64,000 nucleotides of DNA from Aeromicrobium sp. Root344 (GTDB lineage: Bacteria; Actinomycetota; Actinomycetes; Propionibacteriales; Nocardioidaceae): NCBI RefSeq assembly GCF_001425755.1, contig NZ_LMDH01000001.1:3595571-3659570 (forward strand), in the 5' to 3' direction. Under the pieces are notes generated by a model. That model was given only the letters and a program-made list of their open reading frames with translations, ran no database searches and was not told where the DNA came from. Of this stretch, positions 21,187 through 29,010 are shown piece by piece (position 1 is the first letter of the stretch; each line of letters starts with the position of its first letter). The position numbers were made by a program, and so were the translations under genes.

Positions 21187-21746
21187 GCGCTGACCTCCCC
21201 TTTCTTACGGGTAGTGCGGCGTTCGCGAGCCGAGGTCACGAACATGAATGAGGCGTATGCAAGGAGCCCACCGATGACCACCACGCTGATGGCGTGGCGC
21301 TCGGCGTTGTCGATCAGATTCGTGATCCGGCCAAGTTGTGGCGCGGAGTACCAGAGCTTCCCTTTGATCTGTTCGGGCAACACAAGCTTCGGGTCTGGCA
21401 CGTTGTTGGCGTCACCCTGTGTGTGGAACCTCAGGTCACCGTTCGGGGTGGCAGTGATGGCGACGACCCGGTGCGTGACGACCGTCGCGTTGCCCGACTT
21501 GAGTTGATAGGTGATGACGTCTCCGACGTTGATGGCCCTGGTGTCTGTCGGCTTGATCACCACGAGCGATCCCGGCGGGAAGTCCGGCTCCATCGACGAT
21601 GTCAGAATCGAGTAGGGAGTGGCCCCTCCAGCACGAGGGATGATGACGCACACCGCAAGCAGCACGGCCATCGCCGCGATGACGAACCAGGCGACAACCT
21701 GGCCGAGCCATCCTGCGGCGCTCCGTGCACGAGTGCGTTCATTCAT
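21183..21746 (-). CDS. Signal peptidase I, SipW/ER type (cassette 2)
   Basis: 187 residues with TM1 (about 16-36) and a C-terminal TM (about 151-170). The catalytic Ser51 is in ILTSSMEPDFPPGS and the catalytic His92 in VVTHRVVAI; the TQGDANNVPDP box completes the S26B pattern typical of archaeal, ER and SipW peptidases, not of bacterial LepB with its lysine. It should process the alternate signals of the neighbouring exported proteins. It lies 73 bases downstream of the exported protein at 21820 and overlaps the LPXTG gene by ATGA. Its closest relative in the window is the gene at 24933-25493. Confidence 0.88.
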   Translation of the reverse strand: MNERTRARSAAGWLGQVVAWFVIAAMAVLLAVCVIIPRAGGATPYSILTSSMEPDFPPGSLVVIKPTDTRAINVGDVITYQLKSGNATVVTHRVVAITATPNGDLRFHTQGDANNVPDPKLVLPEQIKGKLWYSAPQLGRITNLIDNAERHAISVVVIGGLLAYASFMFVTSARERRTTRKKGEVSA

Positions 21747-21819
21747 CGGACGTGGGTCTCCTCAAGTTCCGGTGGGACGCCGGCCCGAGCCGACGTCCCT
21801 CACCGACGGACTCCCTGAC

Positions 21820-22380
21820 TTACGGGTTGTGGACCTGCGTCAAGGCGATCGTGTAGGCCGACACGTTCAGCGCCCCGTCCTGCGAGGAGTTGTCCGAGGA
21901 GACGCCGTACGGGAAGTCGACGGTGATGGTCGCGATGAGGGTCTTGGTGTCGTCCGCCTCAGTCAGGACCGTCTGCGCGTTCCCGCCGACCGTGAAGTCG
22001 GCCGAGGTCGTCGTCTTGGTGCTGAGCGTGCCTGTTCCCGCTCCGCCCGTGGCGACCAAGTTGGCCGTGAGGTGGTCGCCAGAGGCATTCACCGTGAAGG
22101 TGCAGACCTTGGTGAGCTTGTCGCCGGGAACGATGTGGCTGGTGCCGGGCACGTAGTCGTGCGCTCCGGGAGTGTTCGCACCTGTGCCACCTGCATCGAA
22201 CGAGAACGGCGTCGAGGCGCACGTGCCCGGTACCGCTTCAGTGATCGAGATGTGACCAGCGTTGATCGTGCCACCGCCGATGATGTCCGAGTCGGACCAG
22301 AATGCGAGAGATCCGGCGCCGCCGAGGAGGAGAGTTCCGGCGGCTGCAGCGGCGAGCGCGCCCTTCGTGGATTTCTTCAT
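21820..22380 (-). CDS. Alternate-type signal peptide exported protein (RER_14450-like, cassette 2)
   Basis: 186 residues starting MKKSTKGALAAAAAGTLLL, the signature of the alternate signal-mediated export family (RER_14450 type), with the cut region GSLAFWSDS. The mature protein is beta-rich and Thr/Gly-rich, with a Cys pair (GTCASTP, KVCTFTV) and an acidic character (TEADDTKTLIATITV). It is first gene of cassette 2 and probably its major exported subunit. Its paralogue at 25541-26074 shares the signal almost exactly. An in-frame start 15 bases upstream is possible, but MKKSTKG matches the family. Confidence 0.87.
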   Translation of the reverse strand: MKKSTKGALAAAAAGTLLLGGAGSLAFWSDSDIIGGGTINAGHISITEAVPGTCASTPFSFDAGGTGANTPGAHDYVPGTSHIVPGDKLTKVCTFTVNASGDHLTANLVATGGAGTGTLSTKTTTSADFTVGGNAQTVLTEADDTKTLIATITVDFPYGVSSDNSSQDGALNVSAYTIALTQVHNP

Positions 22381-22395
22381 GGTGGGAGTGTCCAT

Positions 22396-22780
22396 TCAGT
22401 GATGCGCGACTTGGATAGGCCACGCGTTGTCTCTCAAACGAGACGCAGATCACCAAGGACACTGCCCAGGAGCCGAAATGGCTCTGAAGGACTAGACAAT
22501 GGGCTCGTTGTGATGGCTGGCAAAATCGCAGTCCGCCGGACGACGGCGGCGGCGTCAGAGACGAATCTCCAGGGGATACGCCGCCGCCGTCGCTCCCTCT
22601 CGGATATCCCTCCCGATCGGGTTCGACGGAGGCAAGCACGTCTGGGACGCAGAGCGTCCGTGCAGGGGTCGTGCTCCCTCTGTTCATCGCCGCACCATGC
22701 GAAGCACTCCCATACTTCAGCGCGGCGATCACCACGAATCATACGCGGTATCAGTGCAGAATGACGACTTCGCCGCAACG
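22396..22780. other. Intergenic region separating the two cassettes
   Basis: 385 bases without a supportable gene; the short open frames here lack signal, ribosome site and normal codon pattern. It should contain the cassette 2 promoter on the minus strand, but I see no convincing -35/-10 pair. The region starts (minus strand) with the cassette 1 terminator (22521-22590). The remaining stretch upstream of 22380 holds a small hairpin, AGCCGAAATGGCT (22471-22483). I recognise no known riboswitch. Confidence 0.5.
22521..22590 (-). terminator. Double hairpin terminator of cassette 1
   Basis: First hairpin: perfect 13-base arms ACGGCGGCGGCGT (22543-22555) and its complement (22578-22590) around a 22-base loop. 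Second: GTCCGCCGGAC (22531-22541), followed on the minus strand by TGCGATTTTG. Together they form a plausible minus-strand terminator after the last cassette 1 gene. Confidence 0.6.
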
Positions 22781-23323
22781 TCAGTCGACGGCGCGTCGCG
22801 TGCCGACGATCCTGCGGCGTGGGACGAACAGCACGATGGCAAGGCAGGCCACGAAGACGCCGCCGAGGCCGATCACCACGAGACCGCCGGCCGCGCCGAA
22901 CACGTACCCGAGGAGCGGGACCGAGACGAAGACTCGCTCGACCTTCGTCACGTCGTACGTCTCGGCGTCGGGCGCCGCGCTGTCGTCGGCCTTGAGCGTC
23001 AGCCGGATGCTGCTGCCGTAGGGCTCGACCTGGACCACGCGATGCGTCACCCGCGAGCCCTGCCGGTCGGACACGCTCACGATGTCGCCGCTGCCGACGT
23101 CACCCGCCGAGACGCTCCTCGCCAGGGCGAGGTCGCCCGACGCGATCGCCGGTGCCATCGAGTCGGACCGGAACGCGATGGGTGTCACGCCGAGAGCCGC
23201 TCCGAGGCCCGCCGCGAGCAGGCAGACGACACCCAACCCCGCCCCCACGTTGAGAAGGGTCGAGCGCCAGAAGCCACTGGTGCGCGGGCCTGACCTGGCC
23301 CTGCGCCGTCCCACGTGAGGCAT
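22781..23323 (-). CDS. Stand-alone SipW-type signal peptidase, divergent copy (end of cassette 1)
   Basis: 180 residues: TM1 (about 24-45), Ser55 in FRSDSMAPAI, His94 in RVTHRVV, and C-terminal TM (about 145-167) followed by a basic tail (VPRRRIVGTRRAVD). It resembles the peptidase half of the fusion proteins, not the short peptidases, but has no fused substrate. The usual KGDAN box is changed to LKADDSAAPD. The gene lies 67 bases downstream of the fusion gene in cassette 1; cassette 2 has no counterpart. It may be a remnant or a peptidase with altered specificity. Confidence 0.8.
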   Translation of the reverse strand: MPHVGRRRARSGPRTSGFWRSTLLNVGAGLGVVCLLAAGLGAALGVTPIAFRSDSMAPAIASGDLALARSVSAGDVGSGDIVSVSDRQGSRVTHRVVQVEPYGSSIRLTLKADDSAAPDAETYDVTKVERVFVSVPLLGYVFGAAGGLVVIGLGGVFVACLAIVLFVPRRRIVGTRRAVD

Positions 23324-23390
23324 CGCGTCCCTTCGGGTCTCCCACCCGGCGAAGACTCTATCGGCGCCCGCGTGGGACGCGTCGGCCCCG

Positions 23391-24338
23391 TCAGCTGCAG
23401 AGGCTGACGACGGCCACGGTGTAGCTCCGCGTGTTCGAGGCGACCGAGCTCCACGTCGTCGAGCCGAAGCTGCGATTCGCCACGACCCACGCCGTGCCCC
23501 CGCTGATCGCCGACGTGATGCTGGTCGAGGTGCCGGCGACGGTCTTGGTCGTCGCTCCGCCCGATCCGTAGTGCAGCGTGTAGTCGGTCGCTCCGGCGAC
23601 AGCTGCCCAGGTGAACGTCACGGAGAGCACGCCGAGTCCCCCACAGGTGAACGTCGCCGGCGCCGGCAGGGTGTACGCCGAGAGGTTCGTGCCGGTGACG
23701 GGAGCGGGGTTCGTCCAGAAGGCGGCAGAAGCCGGCGCAGCCAGAGCCAACGTGGCGCCAGTGGCCACGGCGACGGCCGAGCGGGCCGCGACCCTGGTCC
23801 GGCGATCTGCCCTGCGCGCTCCCCCGCGCCTCGTGGGTCCGGCAGGTTCTTCCGGAGACCGGCGGCGGAACGCCAGGACCAGCATCCCGGTCACGTACGC
23901 CCCGAGCACGAACAGGCCTCCGCGACCCGAGGCGGCGCTGACGACGTATCCCGCCTTCGGGATGTCGAAGAGCACCCGGTCGACGCGGGTCACGGTGTAG
24001 ACCTCGGCGTCCGGAGCCTGGTTGGCATCGCCCTGCAGGGTCAGCTGCCGGGCCTCCCCTTCCGCCGACATGTCGCGGAGGCGGTGGGTCACGCGGTGGC
24101 CGTCAGCATTGATCACCGAGACGATGTCGCCGGCGTCCAACGACCGGGCGTCGACCGTACGTGCGATGGCAAGGTCGCCCGTGTGGATCGCCGGCGCCAT
24201 CGACCCCGAGCGGAACACCAGCGGCGTGATCCCGAACGCCCACCCGGCGACGGTCGCCACGACGCACACCACGCCGAGGATCGCGCCCGTGGTGAGGGCG
24301 GCCTCGCGGGTGCCGCGGAGCAGCGTGTGTCCGGTCAT
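23391..24338 (-). CDS. SipW-type signal peptidase fused to a secreted domain (cassette 1)
   Basis: 315 residues. The peptidase half (1-160) has TM1, Ser46 in FRSGSMAPAI, His85 in RVTHRLRDM, LQGDANQAPD and TM2 (about 141-156). A strongly basic linker (RRSPEEPAGPTRRGGARRADRR) leads to a second signal (about 182-205) ending APASAAFWTN, then a 110-residue secreted domain with fibronectin-like features (FTWAAVAGATDYTLHYGSGG) and two Cys, one being the penultimate residue. This mirrors the gene at 18406-19866, although the secreted domains differ. The start is fixed by ATGA overlap with the upstream gene. A much longer open frame extends upstream but is antiparallel shadow coding. Confidence 0.84.
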   Translation of the reverse strand: MTGHTLLRGTREAALTTGAILGVVCVVATVAGWAFGITPLVFRSGSMAPAIHTGDLAIARTVDARSLDAGDIVSVINADGHRVTHRLRDMSAEGEARQLTLQGDANQAPDAEVYTVTRVDRVLFDIPKAGYVVSAASGRGGLFVLGAYVTGMLVLAFRRRSPEEPAGPTRRGGARRADRRTRVAARSAVAVATGATLALAAPASAAFWTNPAPVTGTNLSAYTLPAPATFTCGGLGVLSVTFTWAAVAGATDYTLHYGSGGATTKTVAGTSTSITSAISGGTAWVVANRSFGSTTWSSVASNTRSYTVAVVSLCS

Positions 24339-24946
24339 GAGATGTCCGAGGTGCCGGTCGCGGTGAACGTGGCCGTCGCCGCCTTGCCCTGCAAGCTGCT
24401 GGGCGCGGTGTCGGAGAGCTTGACCTGGAAGCACAGGACCTCGTTGCCCCCGGACGCGGTCAGCGCGGTGCTCGGCCGCTTGGCGAGGATCGTGGTCGTC
24501 GTCGTGCTGGTCAGCGGCTGGTCCGTGACGAGCGCGGTGCCACCGGTGCACGTGGCGCCTGACTTGGCGCCACCCAGGCGGACCGTCAGCAGCAACCCGT
24601 TCGCCGCCGCCGCGTTGTAGTCGGTCGCGTTCGTGCCGGTCAGTCCACCGGTCAGGGTGTACTTCGACGGGACGGTCCCGTTGTTCTTGACGGTCAGGAC
24701 CTCCGCAGACGTCGTGCCGGGCACCATCGCGCTCATGCTCAACGTGGTGGTCGCGTACGAGTCGACGTTGTTGACCTGCAGGTCGAGCGTGCCCGCCGTG
24801 AACGTGGTGCCGGCGACCGTCACGTCGTCGGTCCACGAGGCGAATGTGCCGACCGACCCGATGCCCACGGCGATGCCGAGGCTCAGGAGTGCGCGGACGC
24901 GTACCGACGGGAGCCGTCGCCGTGTGGTGTGCCTATGACTGGACAT
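24335..24946 (-). CDS. SipW-cognate (TasA/camelysin-like) secreted protein (cassette 1)
   Basis: 203 residues. The signal RVRALLSLGIAVGIGSVGTF ends in ASWTDD. The mature part carries the same landmarks as its cassette 2 paralogue: LSMSAMVPGTTSAEVLTVKN, GGLTGTNATDY, ATCTGGTALV and a second Cys in EVLCFQVKL. It should be secreted, processed by the neighbouring SipW-type peptidases and possibly assembled into surface fibres. It overlaps the upstream peptidase gene by 14 bases and the fusion gene by ATGA. Confidence 0.82.
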   Translation of the reverse strand: MSSHRHTTRRRLPSVRVRALLSLGIAVGIGSVGTFASWTDDVTVAGTTFTAGTLDLQVNNVDSYATTTLSMSAMVPGTTSAEVLTVKNNGTVPSKYTLTGGLTGTNATDYNAAAANGLLLTVRLGGAKSGATCTGGTALVTDQPLTSTTTTTILAKRPSTALTASGGNEVLCFQVKLSDTAPSSLQGKAATATFTATGTSDIS

Positions 24947-25493
24947 GCGTGCCTTCCTTGCGGCCGCGAGTCCGCGCCGCCGCCGCGAACATCGCTACGG
25001 CATAGCCGAGCAGACCGACGGCGACGATCACCACGGCCGTCTGTCGCTGCGCGTTCGTGAACACGTTCGTCACGCGGCCGAGGTAGGGGATCGCGTACCA
25101 CCGCTCCCCCTTGACCTGCACCGGCCGGACGGGCGCGGGATCGGGCGAGCCGTTGGCGTCGCCCTGCGTGCGGAACGTGCGCTCGCCGTGCCCGTCGAAC
25201 CCGATGCCGACGACCCGGTGGGTCACGACGTCCCGCTCGCCGGACTCCAGCTGGTACGTGATGACGGTGCCGATCGCGATGTCGGACGCGTCGACCGGCT
25301 TGACCACGACCAAGGTGCCGGGCGGCATGCCGGGCCGCATCGAGCTGGTGAGGATCGTGTACGGCGTGGCGCCCGCCAGCCGCGGCACCAGCACCGAGAC
25401 GACGAGCACCAGCAGGAAGGCGGACATGACGGTCCAGGAGATGGCCTGGATCAGCCAGCTCCGCACAGGTCGTTCGTGGCGATGTGTCGACAT
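24933..25493 (-). CDS. Signal peptidase I, SipW/ER type (cassette 1)
   Basis: 186 residues. TM1 (about 14-36), Ser51 in ILTSSMRPGMPPGT, His92 in VVTHRVVGI, TQGDANGSPDP, and C-terminal TM (about 152-172). It is clearly orthologous in position and sequence to the gene at 21183-21746, which supports duplication of a whole cassette. It lies 47 bases downstream of the exported protein gene at 25541. Confidence 0.88.
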   Translation of the reverse strand: MSTHRHERPVRSWLIQAISWTVMSAFLLVLVVSVLVPRLAGATPYTILTSSMRPGMPPGTLVVVKPVDASDIAIGTVITYQLESGERDVVTHRVVGIGFDGHGERTFRTQGDANGSPDPAPVRPVQVKGERWYAIPYLGRVTNVFTNAQRQTAVVIVAVGLLGYAVAMFAAAARTRGRKEGTHVQS

Positions 25494-25540
25494 CGTGGGT
25501 CCCCGAGCCGGCCCGCCCCCTGGAGGCGGACCGGATCAGA

Positions 25541-26074
25541 TCAGCTGTGGACCTGCTGGGCCGCGATCGTGACCGCGTTCAGCGTCGCCGACAACGTCTG
25601 CGTCGCGTTGACCGACGCCGAGTCGAACGTGACGGCGATCGTCGCCGTGACGGTGTCGCCACCGTTGGCCTCGGTGATCTCCGCCGGGATGTCGACACCG
25701 TCGATCTGATACGTCGCGACGACGCCGAGATCGTCGGTCAGCGCGTTGGTGGCGGCGAATCCCCCACCGGTGACGTTGAGCGTCGCACGAAGGTGGTCGC
25801 CCGTCGCCGTGATGTCGAACGTGCACACCTTCGTGATGACGTCGCCCGGCACGACCTTGTCGCCCGGCTCGTACGGATCGTTCAGCACCGCCTCGCCGTC
25901 GTCCAGCAGCCAGCCTGCGCCGCAGTCAGGCGTCGACAGCTTCAGCTCGCCGGCCGCGATGACACCTCCCGGCACGCTGACGTCGTCGTTCCAGAACGCG
26001 AGCGAACCGGCTCCACCGAGCAGCAGGATGCCGGCAGCTGACGCCGCCAGGGCGCCCTTAGTAGACCTCTTCAT
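25541..26074 (-). CDS. Alternate-type signal peptide exported protein (RER_14450-like, cassette 1)
   Basis: 177 residues beginning MKRSTKGALAASAAGILLL, with the processing box GSLAFWNDD. The mature domain is beta-rich, acidic and Thr/Ala-rich, with a Cys pair (TPDCGAG, KVCTFDI). It is first gene of cassette 1, with a good ribosome site (GAGGGAG, 7-8 nt before the ATG). It is paralogous to 21820-22380 (same signal, same KVVPGDVITKVCTF-like core). Role inferred: principal secreted subunit, cut by the peptidase encoded next to it. Confidence 0.87.
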   Translation of the reverse strand: MKRSTKGALAASAAGILLLGGAGSLAFWNDDVSVPGGVIAAGELKLSTPDCGAGWLLDDGEAVLNDPYEPGDKVVPGDVITKVCTFDITATGDHLRATLNVTGGGFAATNALTDDLGVVATYQIDGVDIPAEITEANGGDTVTATIAVTFDSASVNATQTLSATLNAVTIAAQQVHS

Positions 26075-26220
26075 GAGTTACTCCCTCTTTCATCGCTGCG
26101 CGCCAGAGGGGTCGCGCAGTCGATCTCCCACGACGAGCGTGCACCCTCAGGGCACCGCTCGGCAGCCAATTGGGAAAAGATGCCTCGAATTGACTACGCA
26201 GGGGTGCGGAAAGACGGAAA

Positions 26221-26247
26221 CGGCCGGGACCGAGCAGGTCCCGACCG
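26221..26247 (-). terminator. Rho-independent terminator of pdxS
   Basis: Hairpin with the core GGGACC/GGTCCC and outer CGG pairs, loop GAGCA, followed on the minus strand by TTTCCGTCTTTCC. It is placed about 120 bases after the pdxS stop. The remaining bases of the 293-base gap to cassette 1 hold no gene I can support. Confidence 0.75.
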
Positions 26248-26367
26248 TTTCAGAGATCCGCGAGTCACCCACCCACCCAGCCATGGGCCGAGCGCCAGCG
26301 AGGCGAGAGCTTCCGGGCGAAGCCCGGTCTGCGACGAAGTCGCGGGCGCGGCGGAGCCGCGCAGCTC

Positions 26368-27258
26368 CTACCAACCGCGTTCCGCGAGGCGGTGGGGCTC
26401 GGGGATGTCGTCGACGTTGATGCCGACCATGGCCTCGCCGAGGCCACGCGAGACCTTGGCGATCACGTCAGGGTCGTCGAAGAACGTCGTGGCCTTGACG
26501 ATCGCCTCGGCGCGCTGGGCCGGGTTGCCGGACTTGAAGATGCCCGAGCCGACGAACACGCCTTCGGCGCCGAGCTGCATCATCATCGCCGCGTCGGCCG
26601 GGGTCGCGATGCCGCCGGCGGTGAACAGCACGACCGGGAGCTTGCCGTTCTCGGCAACCTCCTTGACCAGCTCGTAGGGCGCCTGCAGCTCCTTGGCCGC
26701 GACGAACAGCTCGTCCTCCGACAGCGACCCGAGACGCCGGATCTGCGCGCGGATCTGGCGCATGTGCGTCGTCGCGTTGGACACGTCACCCGTGCCGGCC
26801 TCGCCCTTGGAGCGGATCATCGCCGCACCCTCGGTCAGCCGCCGCAGCGCCTCACCCAGGTTGGTCGCACCGCACACGAACGGCACCGTGAACTGCCACT
26901 TGTCGATGTGGTTGGCATAGTCCGCCGGCGTCAGCACCTCGGACTCGTCGATGTAGTCGACACCCAGGGACTGCAGCACCTGGGCCTCGACGAAGTGGCC
27001 GATGCGGGCCTTGGCCATCACCGGGATCGAGACGGCCTCGATGATGCCGTCGATCAGGTCCGGATCGGACATGCGGGCGACGCCGCCCTGCGAACGGATG
27101 TCGGCAGGCACGCGCTCCAACGCCATGACCGCGACGGCCCCGGCGTCCTCGGCGATCTTGGCCTGCTCGGCGTTGACGACGTCCATGATCACGCCGCCCT
27201 TGAGCATCTCTGCCATGCCACGCTTGACCCGCGACGTACCGGTTGCCTCGTTGCTCAC
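26368..27258 (-). CDS. pdxS: Pyridoxal 5'-phosphate synthase lyase subunit PdxS
   Basis: 296 residues, normal length. TIM barrel with the first lysine region [17 protein letters not shown], the catalytic Lys in [15 protein letters not shown] and the phosphate-binding [14 protein letters not shown]. It makes PLP from ribose 5-phosphate, glyceraldehyde 3-phosphate and ammonia channelled from PdxT. It starts at GTG with AAAGGA upstream. Normally adjacent to pdxT in actinobacteria; here the surface cassettes intervene. Confidence 0.96.
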   Translation of the reverse strand: MSNEATGTSRVKRGMAEMLKGGVIMDVVNAEQAKIAEDAGAVAVMALERVPADIRSQGGVARMSDPDLIDGIIEAVSIPVMAKARIGHFVEAQVLQSLGVDYIDESEVLTPADYANHIDKWQFTVPFVCGATNLGEALRRLTEGAAMIRSKGEAGTGDVSNATTHMRQIRAQIRRLGSLSEDELFVAAKELQAPYELVKEVAENGKLPVVLFTAGGIATPADAAMMMQLGAEGVFVGSGIFKSGNPAQRAEAIVKATTFFDDPDVIAKVSRGLGEAMVGINVDDIPEPHRLAERGW

Positions 27259-27291
27259 TGCTGTGTCCTTTGATGTGCTGGATGATCGTCC

Positions 27292-29010
27292 TCAGTCTAC
27301 TCGGGACGAGCTCGCCTCCACGCGGTGGACAACAGCCGGACGCACGCCACGACGCCGGGCCAGATCGCGCCACCGTCGTCGCCGCTCCGGCACGGTCGCG
27401 GCAGCCCCGAGCAGCTCCCCGACGCGGGTCAGCTTGCGTCGCGGACGGCCCTGCTGAGCCCCCTCGAGACGCTCCGCACGATCGATCGCGCGCCACCCCC
27501 TGGCATCGACCTGGCCCGGTACGCGCGACCGTACGAACGCGTCGAACCCGTCGCGCGGCGGATCGGCGAGCAGCCCCGCGTTGAAGTCGGCGATCAGGTG
27601 CTCCACGGTCTCCTGCGCGCACGTCTTGTTGGTGCCGATGAATCCCGTCGGCCCCCGTTTGATCCAGCCCACCGCGTAGGTCTGGGGGGTGCCGATGACT
27701 CGTCCTGCAACATTCGGCATGGTGCCGCTCTGCGCGTCGAACGGGACGCCGTCGACGGGCGCGCCGCGATAGCCGATCGAGCGGAGAACGAGCCCCGTCG
27801 CGATCGTCGAGACGTCACCGGTCGGCGCCGGGCGTACGACCCCCTCGTCGGTCACCAGCTCGTTGCGGCAGACCCGAACGCCGGTGACGTGATCGTCTCC
27901 GAGGAGCTCCACAGGGGACGTCGCGAAGCGGAACACGATGCGGCGGTTGCCGTCGCGCCGCGGACGGGCGGCGGCGGCACGAAGGGCCGACAGTTTCTGC
28001 CCGATCATGACGTCGTCGACCGGCCGTGCCAGGTCGGCACCCTCGACGACGACGTCGATGTCGTCGCGACCCAGCAGACCGATGAGCTCCGGGAGCGTGA
28101 ACGCGGCCTCCGCGGGTCCGCGCCGGCCGAGAAGCACGACCTCTCGCACCGCGCTCCCTCGCAGCGCGGCAAGGGCGTGGTCCGCGATGTCGGTCGACGC
28201 CAGCCTGGCTGGGTCGGTCGCCAGGATCCGGGCGACGTCAAGGGCGACATTGCCGTTGCCGACGATGACGGCCCGCTCACTGGTGAGGTCGAAGACGTCG
28301 TCGGCGTGATCGGGGTGGCCGTTGTACCAGGCCACGAAGTCGGTGGCCGTCGCACTGCCCGGCAGCTGCTCCCCCGGTGTGCCGAGGAAGCGGTCCTGCG
28401 ACGCACCGGTGGCATAGACCACGGCGTGATGGTGCTCGAGCAGCTCGTCGTGCGTGAGGTCCGTCCCGACCTCCACGTTGAGCGCATATGCGAACCCCGG
28501 GTGGTCCTCGACCTGCCGGAACAGCTCGTCGATCGCCTTGGTGTGCTGGTGATCAGGTGCCACCCCGGCACGAACGAGCCCGTACGGCGTGGGGAGCCGG
28601 TCGATGACGGTGATGTCGACTCCGGGCCGCTTCAGCAGCTCGTCGGCCGCGTAGAGCGCTGCCGGCCCCGAACCGACGATCGCCACGCGGAGGTCCCCGC
28701 GACTGGAGTCCTTCGCGAGGATCGGTGCCACGGGCGCCTGTGCCGGGTGATCGCGTCCGGACTCGTGGAACAGGGCGTTGACCTCGACGAACGGCAGCTG
28801 GGCCTCGAGCAGCTTGGTGTCAGGGACGATCGCGCCGACGGGGCAGGCGCTCACGCACGCGCCACAGTCGACGCACGAGACGGGATCGACGTAGAGCATC
28901 TCGGCCAGGCCGAAGTCGGCCTCGTCAGGCGTCGGGTGGATCGCGTTGACCGGGCAGGCGAAGACGCATGAGGCGTCGCCGCAGCACGCCTGGGTGACGA
29001 CGTGTGCCAT
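27292..29010 (-). CDS. Ferredoxin-NADP+ reductase with N-terminal ferredoxin domain (FprB-like)
   Basis: 572 residues. The N-terminal 80 residues are a bacterial-type ferredoxin with two Fe-S motifs (CCGDASCVFACPVNAIHP and CVDCGACVSACPVGAI). The rest is an adrenodoxin reductase-type flavoenzyme: FAD site VAIVGSGPAALYAADEL, NADP site VIVGNGNVALDVARIL and the family block RSIGYRGAPVDGVPFD. It would pass electrons from NADPH to an oxygenase. The ATG overlaps the stop of the AurF-like gene (TGATG), so the diiron protein is its most likely partner. The frame continues upstream of this ATG only as antiparallel shadow. Confidence 0.9.
   Translation of the reverse strand: MAHVVTQACCGDASCVFACPVNAIHPTPDEADFGLAEMLYVDPVSCVDCGACVSACPVGAIVPDTKLLEAQLPFVEVNALFHESGRDHPAQAPVAPILAKDSSRGDLRVAIVGSGPAALYAADELLKRPGVDITVIDRLPTPYGLVRAGVAPDHQHTKAIDELFRQVEDHPGFAYALNVEVGTDLTHDELLEHHHAVVYATGASQDRFLGTPGEQLPGSATATDFVAWYNGHPDHADDVFDLTSERAVIVGNGNVALDVARILATDPARLASTDIADHALAALRGSAVREVVLLGRRGPAEAAFTLPELIGLLGRDDIDVVVEGADLARPVDDVMIGQKLSALRAAAARPRRDGNRRIVFRFATSPVELLGDDHVTGVRVCRNELVTDEGVVRPAPTGDVSTIATGLVLRSIGYRGAPVDGVPFDAQSGTMPNVAGRVIGTPQTYAVGWIKRGPTGFIGTNKTCAQETVEHLIADFNAGLLADPPRDGFDAFVRSRVPGQVDARGWRAIDRAERLEGAQQGRPRRKLTRVGELLGAAATVPERRRRWRDLARRRGVRPAVVHRVEASSSRVD

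Noticed and set aside
22396..22780. c-di-GMP or c-di-AMP riboswitch upstream of cassette 2
   Set aside because: GC-rich stems exist but none of the conserved core motifs of those riboswitches could be matched.
23391..24836. N-terminal extension of the cassette 1 fusion protein to 481 residues
   Set aside because: The added region is an out-of-frame reading of the TasA-like gene; the ATGA overlap at 24338 gives the start.
26147..26374. 75-codon minus-strand open frame downstream of pdxS
   Set aside because: It overlaps the pdxS end and the pdxS terminator, and has no ribosome site or recognisable feature.
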